Shown: positions 48,030 through 59,898 of the stretch, piece after piece
How positions within the stretch are numbered: position 1 is the stretch's first letter
Layout: each line of letters opens with the position of its first letter
Assembly (NCBI GenBank): GCA_029891345.1
Contig: CM057002.1
Coordinates: 67,908,590-67,972,589, forward strand
Reading direction: 5' to 3'
Length of the DNA: 64,000 bases
Origin: Dryococelus australis
Taxonomy: Eukaryota > Arthropoda > Insecta > Phasmatodea > Phasmatidae
Translations under genes and position numbers: made by a program
Notes under the pieces: model-generated
What the model was told of the DNA's origin: nothing
Database searches by the model: none
What the model saw: only the letters and a program-made list of their open reading frames with translations

Positions 48030-50555
48030 GTTTACAATGAGACGTATACGCACACGGATCACGTACAGATACACGTAAGAATTCTGGGCAACTCCCAACT
48101 CTTCCGTATCCGCGAATCCGTTTAGCCAATACGAGTATTTGATTTGTCGATATTCGTTTTCGTGGACATTGTAGTATACACAAACACACGTGTACGGATT
48201 TGCCGTGGCTATTATCATTTTTGTTTTAATGAACATGTGCACGTGATATGGCAGTAGTATTTACGCAGTGCTTAACACTCTAACACTATACAGAATTAGG
48301 TCGCTACATTATAATACCTATATTTGTAATTGGCAATAGCTGAGTATTTTTGATTTCGTAGGTTGCATGACTGTATATTTATTCGTATTGTAGACAAATT
48401 AATAATTAATCTCAAGTCGTCCGCTCGTTCCGTTTACGTGTTCGGAATCCATTCTCTTTTGCAGGATTCACAATACCCCGACGACCACGACACGACAACC
48501 CCGACACGACGAAATATGAGTAGCAGCCAATGAAAAGCAAGGTCAGTGTAACGTCAATCCGACCGTATCGCTGCCCCGATAGCCCAAGAAAAGTAGATTC
48601 TATTTCTATTTTCCATTGTGAACAGATAAGAATAAACATGTATAAATACAAGTGAGAATATAATACATCATACACATATAGAATCACATCATCATATTGT
48701 TTTCACTTCATCGCGAGTTTTAAGTAAATATTGGTTACTATAAGGACAACTCGCCGTTTTAGAATTTTCCAACAGCCAACTAACATACCTGTCGTGCAGA
48801 TTTCGTCGGGGTATTGCGAACACTGAATAAAATTTAATACGAAATTCCATCGAGCTCTGACGCCATATCCGTCTGTCGTGTGATGTTCATCGGGTTATTG
48901 CGACTCCAGTTTTACGCATCCGTGCACTGTAGAACGGGCCTTATCTGGGTGCGTACCTTTCATACAGCTCCTCCGCCTAGAGTGTGGCACGTGTATTGCT
49001 TCGGGACGCTCTTCCCTATCTCCGAGACTTCACAGAGCATACGTGACGTCATCGACGAGTGCCTCTTTACTTTCTTGACTGTTTAAAGTTGTCGCAGAGA
49101 ACGCGACGGAAGAAACTTCGTTCCCCCTTGAGGGTGGTTGGGAGGGGGGAGGAAAAGTTGAGGAAGCGTTACCAAAAATGTGGTTGAACAAAAAATATTG
49201 GTATAATTTTACGGGGAATTTAGTATTGTATTTAAATTGGTATTATTATATGAAAATTCCTATTTGCATTTGAGGGGGAATTTGTACATAAATTTGCCCA
49301 ACCTATTATATTATATTTTGTACTTTTGTGGCCCTGGTGGTCAGTTTGCTGCTGTTCCTAAATATTTTGTGATCTGACTGGGGAAATTTATAAATGAAAC
49401 AAATAATCGGTTTTCCAAATTATAGAAAAAAAAAAAACAACCTTTTGCAACTTTCACAAACCCCGTCATTTTAACACATTCAAACCCAATGTACACAATT
49501 GTGTACCTAACGCACAAAATACTATTTTTGGCCGGTGTACTCTACAAGAATAAATGGCATATGATCTTCTGATTCGTAAACCCTGTGCCTTAGTACAGGT
49601 ATTTCTATAGCCGAACACAAAGTTCAAAGCTCATTGACTGTGGCAGCGGAACACGTTTTGAGAGTACAGCATGAGTCATAAAATTTCTCGTTTGCAACAC
49701 CTGAGACTGTAAAAAACGCATGTCTGAAAGAGTTTAGACACCTAACCTGCAGCACACCACAAAGGAAGCCATTGCACACAGTGGAAGGAAATATTTTACT
49801 GACAAATCATGTAAAACTGTTCTAATGATGATTAACACTTGTTTTTGCCATTTATATCGGCTGCTTCGTTAATAATAATATATGAGAAACTATCTCTTTC
49901 AATGATATCCCCTGTTTGCCTTAAGACAATAGTTGCTGCAGCTACTATAATGACAATTGGTATAGTTGCCTATAAATACCACCGCATACGGAGGGTTGGC
50001 AGTATTTGACAAAGGGTGGCGAAATGGTGAACGAAGTTCGGGCCTCCGAGGGGCGTCGGAGCAAAGATCCGGTAGCGAATGAGGGTACGAGATACTTGTT
50101 GGACGTGTGTGTAGTTTATAGTTTATTCGCTGTTTCGTCACACTTTTTGAATCTAACTTTGGAAAAATCACACCATGTACGGTGTGCTTGATTGTTTACT
50201 AATATGTCATGTGTCACAAGAGTTTTGTATTTGTGTTAAAATAAAAGCACCTTTTTTTTAAATTGAAAATTTCTTATATTTTATGTATAAATTGTAATAA
50301 TTCGCGTCTAATTAACATGAATAAAAACAGGGAGAAAATATGTATGTTGATAATGCCCATAAAGAAATAGTTCTTATACCAAATATTATTCAAATGTGTT
50401 GTCACGAATGCATTGCGTTGTGTTGCTGCTTTATTCTTGTAGACTTGGTTAAGATTTGTTTAGATGAGATGGAGGAATATCCTGGAAGTAGAACTTAAGC
50501 AGGGCTTCATAAGTGTTTTAAGTAACCGTGAATGGACTATAAGTGGCGGTTACGA
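48030..50555. other. No gene recognised
   Basis: Short motif-free frames only. A paragraph of AT-rich sequence at 49140-49450 has A and T homopolymers. Confidence 0.4.
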
Positions 50556-50558
50556 GTG

Positions 50559-53500
50559 AGGGTGTTATTCATAGTCATGTCTCAAGACTGAGCTTAGGAT
50601 AGTCTTCGTCAAGGCCATCTTATTTCTCAAGACACTGTAATTTACGGACCACATTTCATAGTCTACAAACAAGATGATCTTCGTGAAGGCGACATGCTCA
50701 AGGCGTACTTCATGTTGTATTTCATCACTTCCGGCTTGGTCAAGCACGAGCATAAGACATGCTACAAATTATCGAATTCAAACGAAACATGGCGGCTAGA
50801 CACAAAATTGAAATAAATACGCATTTTTTTTTGTCACGACGGCGTAATGTATCCGTGATATTATACGTATGCATATTATCTCCAAATTGATAAACAAAGT
50901 ATTTTAAATTATACATAAGTATTGCAAATACATAAAATCTAAGTTAAAACGAATAAAGTGACGTTAATGTAGTGAAAAATGACGAAACTGCTTTTCTCGC
51001 TTAAGCAAAATGTTGCGGACGAGTGTAAAAGGAGATTGTAAATTGAACTGTATTAATAATGGGATTTGTTTACATGAGCAGGCGGAAAATAACTCAACAC
51101 ACTATCGAGAGCATCACGTTTGAAAGAAAATTATCAAACAGAATACAAGGCCAAGACATTTTATATAACATTTTGATTCTAAAACCGCCGTGTATAGTAT
51201 ATTTATATTTTCAAAACTTCTAATTTTAGATTCAATGCGACATATTACAAAATATAGAATTTTATTTATTTTTACGATCTTGGCTTCTCATTGGAAATTA
51301 CTATGAAATTTGAAAAGAAAAAAAACATTTTTTTTGTAAATAAGTTATATTGCGTGTAGCTCTATCTACAGTCCATTCCTGACTGGAACAGACTTTCTCG
51401 GAGCCCTGCTAAATATCTACTTGCAGGTCCGTTTCGTATCCTTCAGCCAAATGTAAACAAACATTGCATGTGACTGCCATGTAGCATCTGTCAAAATCAA
51501 TGTTTACATCTAATTGTGTGTGTACATGTGTTCGTATACTTTCGCTACACCTAAAAATAAACAACGAAATTGTTTACATCTTTTCGAAGAATTCTGTCAG
51601 ATTCCAAAAACCATTCTGTGCGAATATTCACAGTTTAGGCATTTAACATTATTTATGTCAGCTTTATGACGTTTTAAAAATACTTAAATTGACGATAGTT
51701 CTTACGGTATTTTACATTGTTAACATATTTGTTTTCCACTATATAGCACATTGCACGTAATGCACATTAATATTTTGCTGCTACTGTGTTTAACACTGTT
51801 GCAACTGCGGGGTAAAGAACTGTACTATTTAAGCTTTTGTTATTTATATTTGTTGGGTTATTTCTTTAAAAGGACGGCCTCAGTTGGAATAAATATTAAA
51901 ACGAAGGAACAACCAGACAAACTAAAAACACACATTAAATTCAAGCACGCAAATCGTGTCACTTATTTTTTGTCATACAAATTTAAAAGATATCGGTGAA
52001 CATGCACAAAAATAAGCCTACCGTAACTTTTATTCCACTCGTATTTCTATGTATTACTGCTTACTGTTTATTAGGTTTATTGAAATGTATCGCGCTGGGC
52101 TTAGTACTTTGTAGGAATTGTGGCAAATCACGTTACACAACTGTGTTTCAAATACCTAGGGCAAAGGTACAACGTTGTGATAAATTGACAGACGTGGATG
52201 TAAATAATTAACTTCGTCATAAGAACAGTTCACAGTTAAAACGTGTAAATAGCGCACATGAAATATTTGAAATAACGCACACACAGGGCCAGCGTATCGA
52301 CCACGATGCACAAAGGCACGCCATTTCACAGACGCAATGATTAACGAAACACACGTCACAGTATATTACTGCCGTGGAAACACAGATTTATCACAGCATT
52401 GTAACTTGCCTAGGTAGGTTTAAAAAACACAACGTCTACAAACGTGATGCGGTAATTTGAAGTATATTTTGGGGTAAGTATAATTTACGCTTCGTTTGGC
52501 AAAAAATAACATGCCATGTCTGCCAACTTCAGATGGCAACCACCCTGCCATCATATCTAAATATATTAAATTAAGTGTTCAAACATTAAAATTTTTTTTA
52601 GTCGTAAATTACAAATTCAGAAATCATTATTTTACTGTAATAATTATGAAATATGCTAACACTTTAAACATGTATATTTTGTCTGCCACATAACAATGCG
52701 AAACTTCCAATTGGGAGAGAAAAAGTGAGAGAGCGACAAGCCTCGCCCAACTGATAGTTGCTTCCTCAGTCGATAAAACAAACACCGTGTCACTAGGGCC
52801 TACGCATAGTATTTCGCGCAATTTTACACTATAACAATGAAATGTGTTTCCTTCGGGGCTACCTAAATATTTAATTATTTCAACTGGCAACATTTAATTT
52901 ACAAATAGCATACCAAAAAACTAGGTTAAAACAATATTTATCTGTGAACTATTTCTTACTAGCCGTTGCCAACACATCGCTGTTCTCGCTGTTGTTAATT
53001 CATATTTAATACTAAATAAATATATCAAGATATAGAAGATACTAAGGTAAAGTTTCATTTATTAAGACAGTACTCTGAAGTTAACCACAGTGTTATATAT
53101 TTGTGGAATACAGGTTATTGAAAAAAAAAAACAGGTTGACATGTTACGCCTAGAGTGATTTTTCAAGGGGACTTTTTCAAAAGTATCTTCCAGTCCGGAA
53201 TGGACTATAGTTACCACTAGTCATTAGTGGAACTTAAGTTCTACTTTGTTAATTACATTAAAAAATTAGTGGTATGAGTGCAATTAAAATTCTATAAGGG
53301 CTTTCTCAGAGCAGAAAAATTTATATTTTCGTCCCAATGTGCAATTAGATCATTAATATCAACCTAACTAATGTGTTGCTATCGCCATTTTGCATAAACC
53401 TTCGCTAGTTCAACGTATGAAGTTATACAATAAACGTCCGCCATTAAAAAAAAAACACAGTCTCAAGTCATCTCTACAGTGGACATGGCGAAGACGAGCT

Positions 53501-53757
53501 TATTTACCATCTCAAGCAATGTCTTGATGACGGTGAAATGTGGTTCGAAATCGCGATTTTAAGGAGCGACTATGGAACAGGAATATTCAGTCTTAAGGCG
53601 CACAGAAATAAAGACAGTCTTCATGAAGACCGCCTTGTTTGGCTGCGCTTGACACAAGCTTGAGCAATGTTCATGAAATGAAAATACGCAACGAAGACAT
53701 AAATAGTATTGTCTTGACGAAGCTAGAGCTCAAGTTATGTCTATGAATACCGCCCTG
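50559..53757. mobile_element. Inverted-repeat DNA element, copy B, TSD-like TGA
   Basis: The left end reads GGGTGTTATTCATAGTCAT and the right end, reversed, GGGCGGTATTCATAGACAT. Both are flanked by TGA, a possible 3-bp target duplication as in PIF/Harbinger elements. The interior 50943-51160 matches copy A (23495-23700), and flanks at 51345-51368 and 53208-53233 match A at 23889-23937. Between them lies a nested 1.84-kb element. Without it, B is about 1.36 kb. No transposase is encoded. Confidence 0.6.
51369..53207. mobile_element. Nested DNA transposon with terminal inverted repeats
   Basis: Left end CAGTCCATTCCTGACTGGAA; right end reversed TAGTCCATTCCGGACTGGAA, two mismatches in 20. TA flanks both sides (51367-51368 and 53208-53209), as for Tc1/mariner-type elements. 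The paralogous copy A lacks this segment, giving an empty site. The only open frames are short (82 and 71 codons near 51751-52211) and motif-free, so it is non-autonomous or unrecognised. Confidence 0.7.
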
Positions 53758-53759
53758 AG

Positions 53760-55790
53760 AGTGCGCGAGCGCCGCGGAGGGCGAGGCGAGGTGTCTGAAT
53801 TGAGAGCTGCTGCGTGTGGAGGTGCTCGCTGGGACTGATCTCTCCACAACTTTACGTACAGGAGAACTGGTGAGTTCTGGACTGAAAGAAGGTGGGATTG
53901 AATGGAAGAATGGTACTGACTTAATTGGAAATAATGGAATTGCAAATATTATATATATATATATAATCTTAAGTAGTTCAAACGGAGTTAATAAGCTGTT
54001 TACAGACACTGGTTTTAACTATTCGATGTTATTAATTTCTGTTAGGTGACGGACGTTATTATGTGAGCTGTATATAGCAAGAGATATTCATTCTAATTTT
54101 TAAATGTTATTTGTGTGGCTTGCTAATAAATATATCTGGAAATTATTATTGACTCTGTTATTTATCTAAGGCCTTCATCCCTCAAGAAACCTTACAATAC
54201 CCAGACTTTTAAAATGTTACAATAAGTACAACAATGATATGAAAATGGCTGCCGATGCTTTTGCAGGAATTACGCTGCCAAACTAGCGATACCAACCCAA
54301 GTTGTGGAATTGCAGGATTAAGACGTAGTGGATTTATTGTCACAACAGATTCAATGTGGCCTTGTGATTTATAAACAATCATTACAATTTCTTCTGAATT
54401 TTTTATCGTTCCCGTTTATCAGTTTCGACAAACTTTAGTTTGGGTGAGACAAAAGTTTTTTCATCGTGGCTTCTGTGCACTCAAGGCAGAAAACACCATT
54501 CAATTCCTCATTGTAATGAGCCAAGGATTTGGCGAAACAATTTCAACTAGAAGTGAAGTCCTTTTTTCATCTTTACAGGAAGAACTGCGACTAGTTTTTT
54601 TTTTTTTTTTTTTTGGAAGTAAGATTGCGTTGTTTACATATTTGAAGTTTATGATGGTAAATTGTTTTGGTTTTCGTTTACATCCTTTCGATTTTCTGCT
54701 AGATATCAAAGAGGGATGGTCATTAGTAGGTGCAAATGAGAGAGCTGGCGCAGCGCAAAAAAAAATCATTAAAAATATCAAGCAAGAAATTAAAGCTAAA
54801 ATAGAGTAATTTCCTCGTTTTCAAGCAACTCTATCATATTTATAGAATCTATCAAAATCAAGTAAATTTCTCGATTTCTAGCAACTTTTTCATGTTTTTC
54901 TAGAAACGTCAATTTATGTCTTAATTTTATGATTTTTATAAACATTTTTTCACAAAATTGATAAGTAAATATTAAGATTTGATAATATTTTCCCATTTTA
55001 CTAAATTTTCTATTTGATATATATTTTAAGAGAATTCTATATCATGCATAGTTTTTCCATTTTTCATATCTGTTAAACCTTTATATGTTATAATAACTTA
55101 TTTCTCATTTATTAATTTGAAAGCATTTTTATCAAGCATATTTATCTAGCGATCTGGAAATGTAATTTTTTTATTTACCATCTAGAATACAACAATTTTT
55201 TTCCCCCGAATTTAGACTTGTATAATTGAAATTCGGAAGCAACTATTTTTTTATTAATTTTTTTTAGATCTTGTAGATTTGTCAATAAAAATTAATTGTT
55301 TAACATATTGAGCTCCGTTTCCATTTTTGTTAGTTTACAAAGAAATAAATTTAATAGGATAAACAAAAAAATGTAAGCCAAAATCAAATCAAACAAATTT
55401 AAGCCCAAAAAATCTTGAAATTCAAAGAAAAATCATACAATATAAGAGAATTCTTTATAAGCATGAATTATTAAAAATTTCATTTAGATTTAAGAAAATG
55501 ATTTTTTTCGATGAAACAACTCAACTATACATCTAAAAAATTGTAAAAGTTTTAAAAGTTTAAACAACTTGCATGAAACGCGGGCAATTGGCTCACGTTG
55601 GTAACTTTAAATTTACATACATAACACTGATATATTTTTTAAGCTAAAAGTATCTTGCATCTGTTTTACCGTAGTGAGTTCACGGGAGCTTTGTAGCTCA
55701 GAGTTATCTGGAACTAACATCTAAAACTTGGTATTAAACTATAGAAAATTTTGATATTTCTGTAAAATCGTTTACTTTCTCCATTTATTA
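53760..55790. other. No gene recognised; transition to very AT-rich DNA
   Basis: A 121-codon frame at 54444-54809 (+) contains a poly-Phe stretch from T homopolymer and no motifs. From about 54790 the sequence becomes much more AT-rich, which I take as the start of the Maverick-like block. TTTCTCGATTTC words recur at 54867 and 56911. Confidence 0.4.
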
Positions 55791-55791
55791 T

Positions 55792-56882
55792 TTAAAAAAT
55801 ACATTTCTCTTCAGTAATCCTTTCTTTCAAATAATCATAAGTCAGAGTTCTTCAACTAACTAGAACAAAATTACAAATTGTTTTTGCCTCAACAGGTTTA
55901 CCAAAATCCACACTAATTTTTATATTGGTTTTTTCTTTAACTACGGTTGTTTTTCTATATTAACTATCACATATATTGGTCTTCGACCCCAAAATTAATA
56001 ATAATTGATATCACCATGAAGCACGATTTGTTCCTATTAGTTTGGAAACCTACAATTACAAAATCAGGCATGTCAAATTGCAAATTATTGAACTGATCTT
56101 TTATATCAAAGTAAAAAAACAGTTGATCCATCTGGAACTTCTTTTTATAAAAATTGCCATTAATTAAAACTAATATGAATTTTAGGCTGTTTTATACTTT
56201 TTCTTTAATTGTAATTGCTGTGTTAGATTCATATTCACCAACAGGCCACATAATTTCTAATTGTTTAGTAACAATTTTACCTATATCAGCATTAATTTTC
56301 TGAACTGAACCATCTGCATTCTTTGTTTCATAAACAAGTCAACAATTTTTGTAAGATGAATTAAGAAAAAAAGTAATGTTATAACCACATTTCCAGTAAA
56401 TTTAAATGTTATCTCGAATAAAAGCATACAAATTTCTCAGTGGATAGGATATTTCATTTAATTTATCACTATGAATAGATTTTTCTCGATTATCAACACC
56501 AGTAAATTCTAAATAATTTTGTTCACTTCGTGATCTTAACAAATTATTCATCATTGTTGATGTTATTCCTGGATTATCAATAGTTTCAATAATATTACCA
56601 TGTTTTGAGATTTTAACTCTATAAAACTGAAAAGGAAAAAAGTTTGAACAGACATCAATATTATCTTATTTTACATATTTCCAACTTTATCTCTCTTTAG
56701 TAATCTATATTGTTCAAAAACACAAGCATAATTTGGAAAGAATATCCATGACCTATAGGAATATCAAATTCAATTCTATTATTGTAAACATTTAAATGTC
56801 CACTAGTTTGTTCTGTTGGAGGAAAAATATGTCTTTCAAAACTCTCAATACTCTGATAACTAATATTTAAGAAAAAAATCAT
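55792..56882 (-). pseudogene. Maverick/adintovirus-like major capsid protein remnant
   Basis: The minus strand starts M-I-F-F-L-N-I and reads S-F-E-R-H-I-F-P-P-T, then S-G-H-L-N-V-Y-N-N-R-I-E-F. It continues in other frames with M-M-N-N-L-L-R-S-R-S near 56550, E-I-S-Y-P-L-R-N-L-Y-A-F-I near 56430, V-I-V-G-F-Q-T-N-R at 56034-56060 and an end at TAA 55792. The V-G-F-Q-T-N-R block and the N-x-R-I-E-F start are typical of hexon-like double-jelly-roll capsid proteins of Mavericks, which form the virion shell. At least four stops and several frameshifts make it non-functional. It is the only structural gene on the minus strand and diverges from the gene at 57103. Confidence 0.65.
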
Positions 56883-57102
56883 ATATAAATGAAATATTCA
56901 TCAAAAGAAATTTCTCGATTTCAATTACTCATTGAAAAATACAGGAATTATAAAAATAATCATGAAGCAGATTATGAAAAATATTCGAAATATCGGTAAA
57001 AAGAAAGTAGCACATGTGAAAAAAATAAAAATTATATAACGATACTAGTTCCAGTAGCAGCAAAAAATTTATAGTATCCACCAACACCAGAAGAAATATC
57101 AT

Positions 57103-57444
57103 TTGGAAGAACAAATGGAGCTTATACCATTGAAATATGCTAATATAAAACTTGCAAAAGAAATTGCCGAAATAATTAATATTATTAATACATTGTATGG
57201 TTTACAAGGAGATGGACATAATTTTTACATTGGAGATAGAAAAGTAATGATAGCTTGTGATAAAATATTTGTAAATTATAAAGAATATAAATTAAAAGAA
57301 GGACTTTATAAATTGTTAACAAAATAAATAGATGATATTGATGAAAAATTTACTGATAATGACTATGAAAAATACACAGAAATTATTTTATCAAACAATC
57401 CTGCATTCCAAAAATATAATCAAAAAATAAATAAACTCGAATAA
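57103..57444 (+). pseudogene. Conserved Maverick-associated small protein remnant
   Basis: The frame 57103-57327 contains F-Y-I-G-D-R-K-V-M-I then K-E-G-L-Y-K-L-L-T. After a TAA the same frame goes on D-N-D-Y-E-K-Y-T-E-I-I-L to 57444. The sequence G-x-K/R-x-V-x-I ... G-L-x-x-L-L-T ... D-x-x-x-Y-x-E-I-L matches a short protein of unknown role that recurs next to capsid genes of animal Mavericks/adintoviruses. It precedes the phospholipase gene by about 90 bp. Function unknown. Confidence 0.55.
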
Positions 57445-57529
57445 AAGTCGGAAATACATAGATATAATTTAACCAATTTATGATAACTATATAAAAGAAT
57501 CAAGAACACAGCCACACACACTATAAATA

Positions 57530-58160
57530 ATGATTTCTGTAAAAAATTATAGATTTGGAAAAGGTATAAAAATACAGTAATTTACCAAAAGAATACATTT
57601 GGATGGGCGATGTTAGAAAATTGATTGATAGATCGATCCATGGTGAAGAAAATGTTGGAAATAACAATCATTACAATGAAAAAGTAAGTAAAATGAATAT
57701 GTTGAACAATAGATTTTCTGAATTTGTTATTAATAATCCAAAAGGAATTCCATATCTTATAAGAGATTTAAATGTAATTCCACATTCATTTTGAAATTCA
57801 GAACAGCATGGTTGAGGAATAATAAACTGGGCATTAAACAACTTAAATTTGCCTGAAATGCATTTGCCAGGCTACAATTATTGTGGACCATTAACAAAAT
57901 TAAACAAAATATTGGAAAAAGCAGACATTGAAAGAAATAAATTAGATGAAGAGAGTAAACATCATGATATTGCTTATAGAGATAATAAAGATTTAGAATC
58001 TAGATATGAAGCTGAAAATTATTACAAAAAGAAGCAAAATAAATTATGTTAGAAAAACGACTCCAATTGGTGAAAAGATTGCTTTTGCAGCCATAGCTTC
58101 AACTATGTTTATGAAAAGAAAATTTGTATGGGATATTAAAATTAATTTATTAATAATAAT
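57530..58160 (+). pseudogene. Virion protein with parvovirus-type phospholipase A2 domain
   Basis: It starts at M-I-S-V-K-N-Y-R-F-G-K, shifts frame near 57580, reads Y-I-W-M-G-D-V-R-K-L-I-D, and then runs in one frame 57603-58052 broken only by TGA at 57792 and 57813. The domain at 57849-58010 has L-P-G-Y-N-Y-C-G-P (Ca-binding loop) and, 30 residues on, K-H-H-D-I-A-Y (catalytic His-Asp), as in VP1 PLA2 of parvoviruses and homologues in Mavericks. Such a domain breaches the endosome during entry. After a shift at 58050 the tail K-T-T-P-I-G-E-K-I-A-F continues to about 58160. Both PLA2 active residues are kept. Confidence 0.8.
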
Positions 58161-58199
58161 TTTTTTTATATGCAGATAACACACAACTTACGATATACC

Positions 58200-58265
58200 C
58201 ATTGATCAATTAAGAGATTTGGATGTAGATAAATTTTTAACAAAATATCAACTTGAGAGAAAAAA
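58200..58265 (+). other. Unassigned coding-like stretch
   Basis: One frame reads I-P-I-D-Q-L-R-D-L-D-V-D-K-F-L-T-K-Y and stops at 58271. It lies between the phospholipase gene and the pX-like gene. Not recognised. Confidence 0.2.
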
Positions 58266-58317
58266 TAATTAAAAAGTAAAAGATTTCAAATTAACATTAC
58301 CAATATTAATAATAATA

Positions 58318-58515
58318 AAAAATATTCTCAAAAATCTGGAAATGGTTTATATCATGGTGGTTTTATACAAATTGTAATTCCAGTTTTAGCTGCACTTGAA
58401 GCTTTAGCTGAAGAAGCTAGTGCAATTTATAATCCTGTTGAACGAACCAAAAAAAAAAAGAAGAGAATTAGAAGAAAAACTGAGACATAATCAAGCAATG
58501 GAAAATAAATCAGGA
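58318..58515 (+). pseudogene. Adenovirus pX-like core/minor virion protein remnant
   Basis: The frame opens with K-S-G-N-G-L-Y-H-G-G-F-I, followed by a hydrophobic helix I-V-I-P-V-L-A-A-L-E-A-L-A-E-E-A-S. A Lys/Arg-rich stretch follows, then after a shift in an A run H-N-Q-A-M-E-N and S-G-S-G-L-L. A G-G-F plus Ala/Leu helix plus basic region ending G-S-G-L is the layout of small pX-like proteins in adenoviruses and Mavericks, which condense or coat virion DNA. It directly precedes the protease, as in related elements. Confidence 0.45.
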
Positions 58516-58516
58516 A

Positions 58517-58913
58517 GTGGTTTACTTGCGAAAAGAGGGAGACGAAGAAAAATACAGTATATTTGCGTTATCTAATATTGATATCGTAAAATATGTAAAA
58601 ATACTAAGTATAAAGCATTTTAGAAATGGTTATATGATTGACGAAATACCAAACAGAATGTATAAAAATGAATCTTCTATGGTTAATTTTGACATTTCAT
58701 CAAATCCTGGTACTCACTGGATTTGTTTATTTAAAGGAAATAATGATGTTTTCTATTTTGATTCATTTGGAGGTAATATTCCTAGTAAAATTAATTAATT
58801 ACTCCAAAAAACGAAATGTTTATTTCAATGATAATCGAATTGAGAATTTTAATTCAGTTATTTGTTGACATCTATGTTTAATTGTTTTGTATCTTTTTTT
58901 CGAGAGACTTTAG
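58517..58913 (+). pseudogene. Adenain-type cysteine protease remnant
   Basis: The frame 58517-58798 reads L-S-N-I-D-I-V-K-Y, H-F-R-N-G-Y-M-I-D-E-I-P, N-F-D-I-S-S-N-P-G-T-H-W-I (catalytic His) and Y-F-D-S-F-G (acid residue). After a frameshift at about 58795 the second frame reads S-V-I-C, TGA, H-L-C-L and stops at 58911. Relatives have Cys-Gly at I-C-G-H, so the catalytic Cys is kept but the following Gly codon has become TGA. This family (C5, adenovirus-like) matures capsid proteins of adenoviruses and Mavericks. Position between the pX-like gene and the coiled-coil gene is standard. Confidence 0.85.
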
Positions 58914-59009
58914 ATTTTACGATATAATTTCTTTGTTATTAAATGACAGATATATTTGGAAAACAAATAATCAAATTTCTAAATAAAAATTTTGACAAAT
59001 GCTTATGCT

Positions 59010-59491
59010 TTAAAACAAAGATGTTGAATCAAGATACAAAACTATTGTTTCTGATATTAAAAAATATGTAGATTCAAAATACAATATTATTGTTTCTGCT
59101 TTACGAGGTCAACTAAGCAAAGTTTTTGTTTATACAAAAGATTGTGTTTCTCTTCAAATCGTTGAATTAATAATTTAGCTGATCCTATAGATGGAAAAGA
59201 CACAGCCAATAAAAGATTTTTAAAATAAAGAAATAACTGTTAAAATGGAAACTTTAAACCAATCAGCTTTGAATTATTGTGATACACTTGTTGACTTGAA
59301 TGATGAAAAAAGCAAAGAAGTCTTTGATAAAGAGATAGTTGATAAATTACAAAATGTAAAGCAAACAGTTAATAATTATTTTGATAAACTTATTGACTTG
59401 CAAGCAGAAAAATTTAAGAAAGACAAATCTCATATATCTTATTTGTCCTCAAAGTGGAATAAAAAAATATGTTTCACTTGGATAAAAATCT
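59010..59491 (+). pseudogene. Coiled-coil virion (fibre-like) protein remnant
   Basis: One frame reads D-I-K-K-Y-V-D-S-K-Y-N-I, then V-F-V-Y-T-K-D-C-V-S-L-Q. A second gives D-P-I-D-G-K-D-T-A-N-K-R-F, and the ATG frame 59245-59493 reads E-T-L-N-Q-S-A-L-N-Y-C-D and a heptad-patterned helix with L-Q-N-V-K-Q-T-V-N-N-Y. Sequences of the D-P-x-x-x-x-D-x-x-N-K-x-x-V type followed by coiled coil occur in Maverick virion proteins. The role is inferred. Confidence 0.45.
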
Positions 59492-59754
59492 AATTTTTTT
59501 TTATGAATTGTACAGTTAATAAAATAAATACTGCTAAATTTAATTTACCTGGCGATACTGTGACTGTTACTAAGGGATCGCAAAAATCGATCACAGAAAG
59601 CCTTTTTATGTTAACATAGGTGATATTTCAACTTTTATAATAAAAAAATCTGAATAAGATAATGGATTGATGACTACAATAGGAATATTCGTGAAATAAA
59701 AAGAATAAATATAAAGAATTAATATAGGGAATAAATTTATTCTTTTTACTATTA

Positions 59755-59888
59755 AATGGAGAATACTTGGTACTTGAAATGCAAGAAGGTTACTAAAAAT
59801 AATAATGTAAATATTGAAAATAAAAAAAATGGTCATTAGTTTATAGAAGTAAATGTTCAATATGTAATTCCAATAAATCAACATTCTT
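59755..59888 (+). pseudogene. Small zinc-ribbon protein (DUF5679-like) remnant
   Basis: It starts M-E-N-T-W-Y-L-K-C-K-K, has N-K-K-N-G-H and, one frame away, S-K-C-S-I-C-N-S-N-K-S-T-F-L before TAA at 59888. The C-x-x-C pair at the end and the K-C-K-K start match the tiny zinc ribbons found in Mavericks; the first Cys of the leading pair seems lost. It ends about 10 bp before the integrase ATG. Confidence 0.5.
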
Positions 59889-59898
59889 ATAAAAAAAA

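Noticed and set aside
53757-53946. Arg/Ser-rich minus-strand frames as host exons
   Set aside because: No splice-site context or family match; the frames overlap one another.
59606-59884. 92-codon hydrophobic minus-strand frame
   Set aside because: AT-rich Ile/Phe-rich frame antisense to the zinc-ribbon gene; typical artefact of AT-rich DNA.
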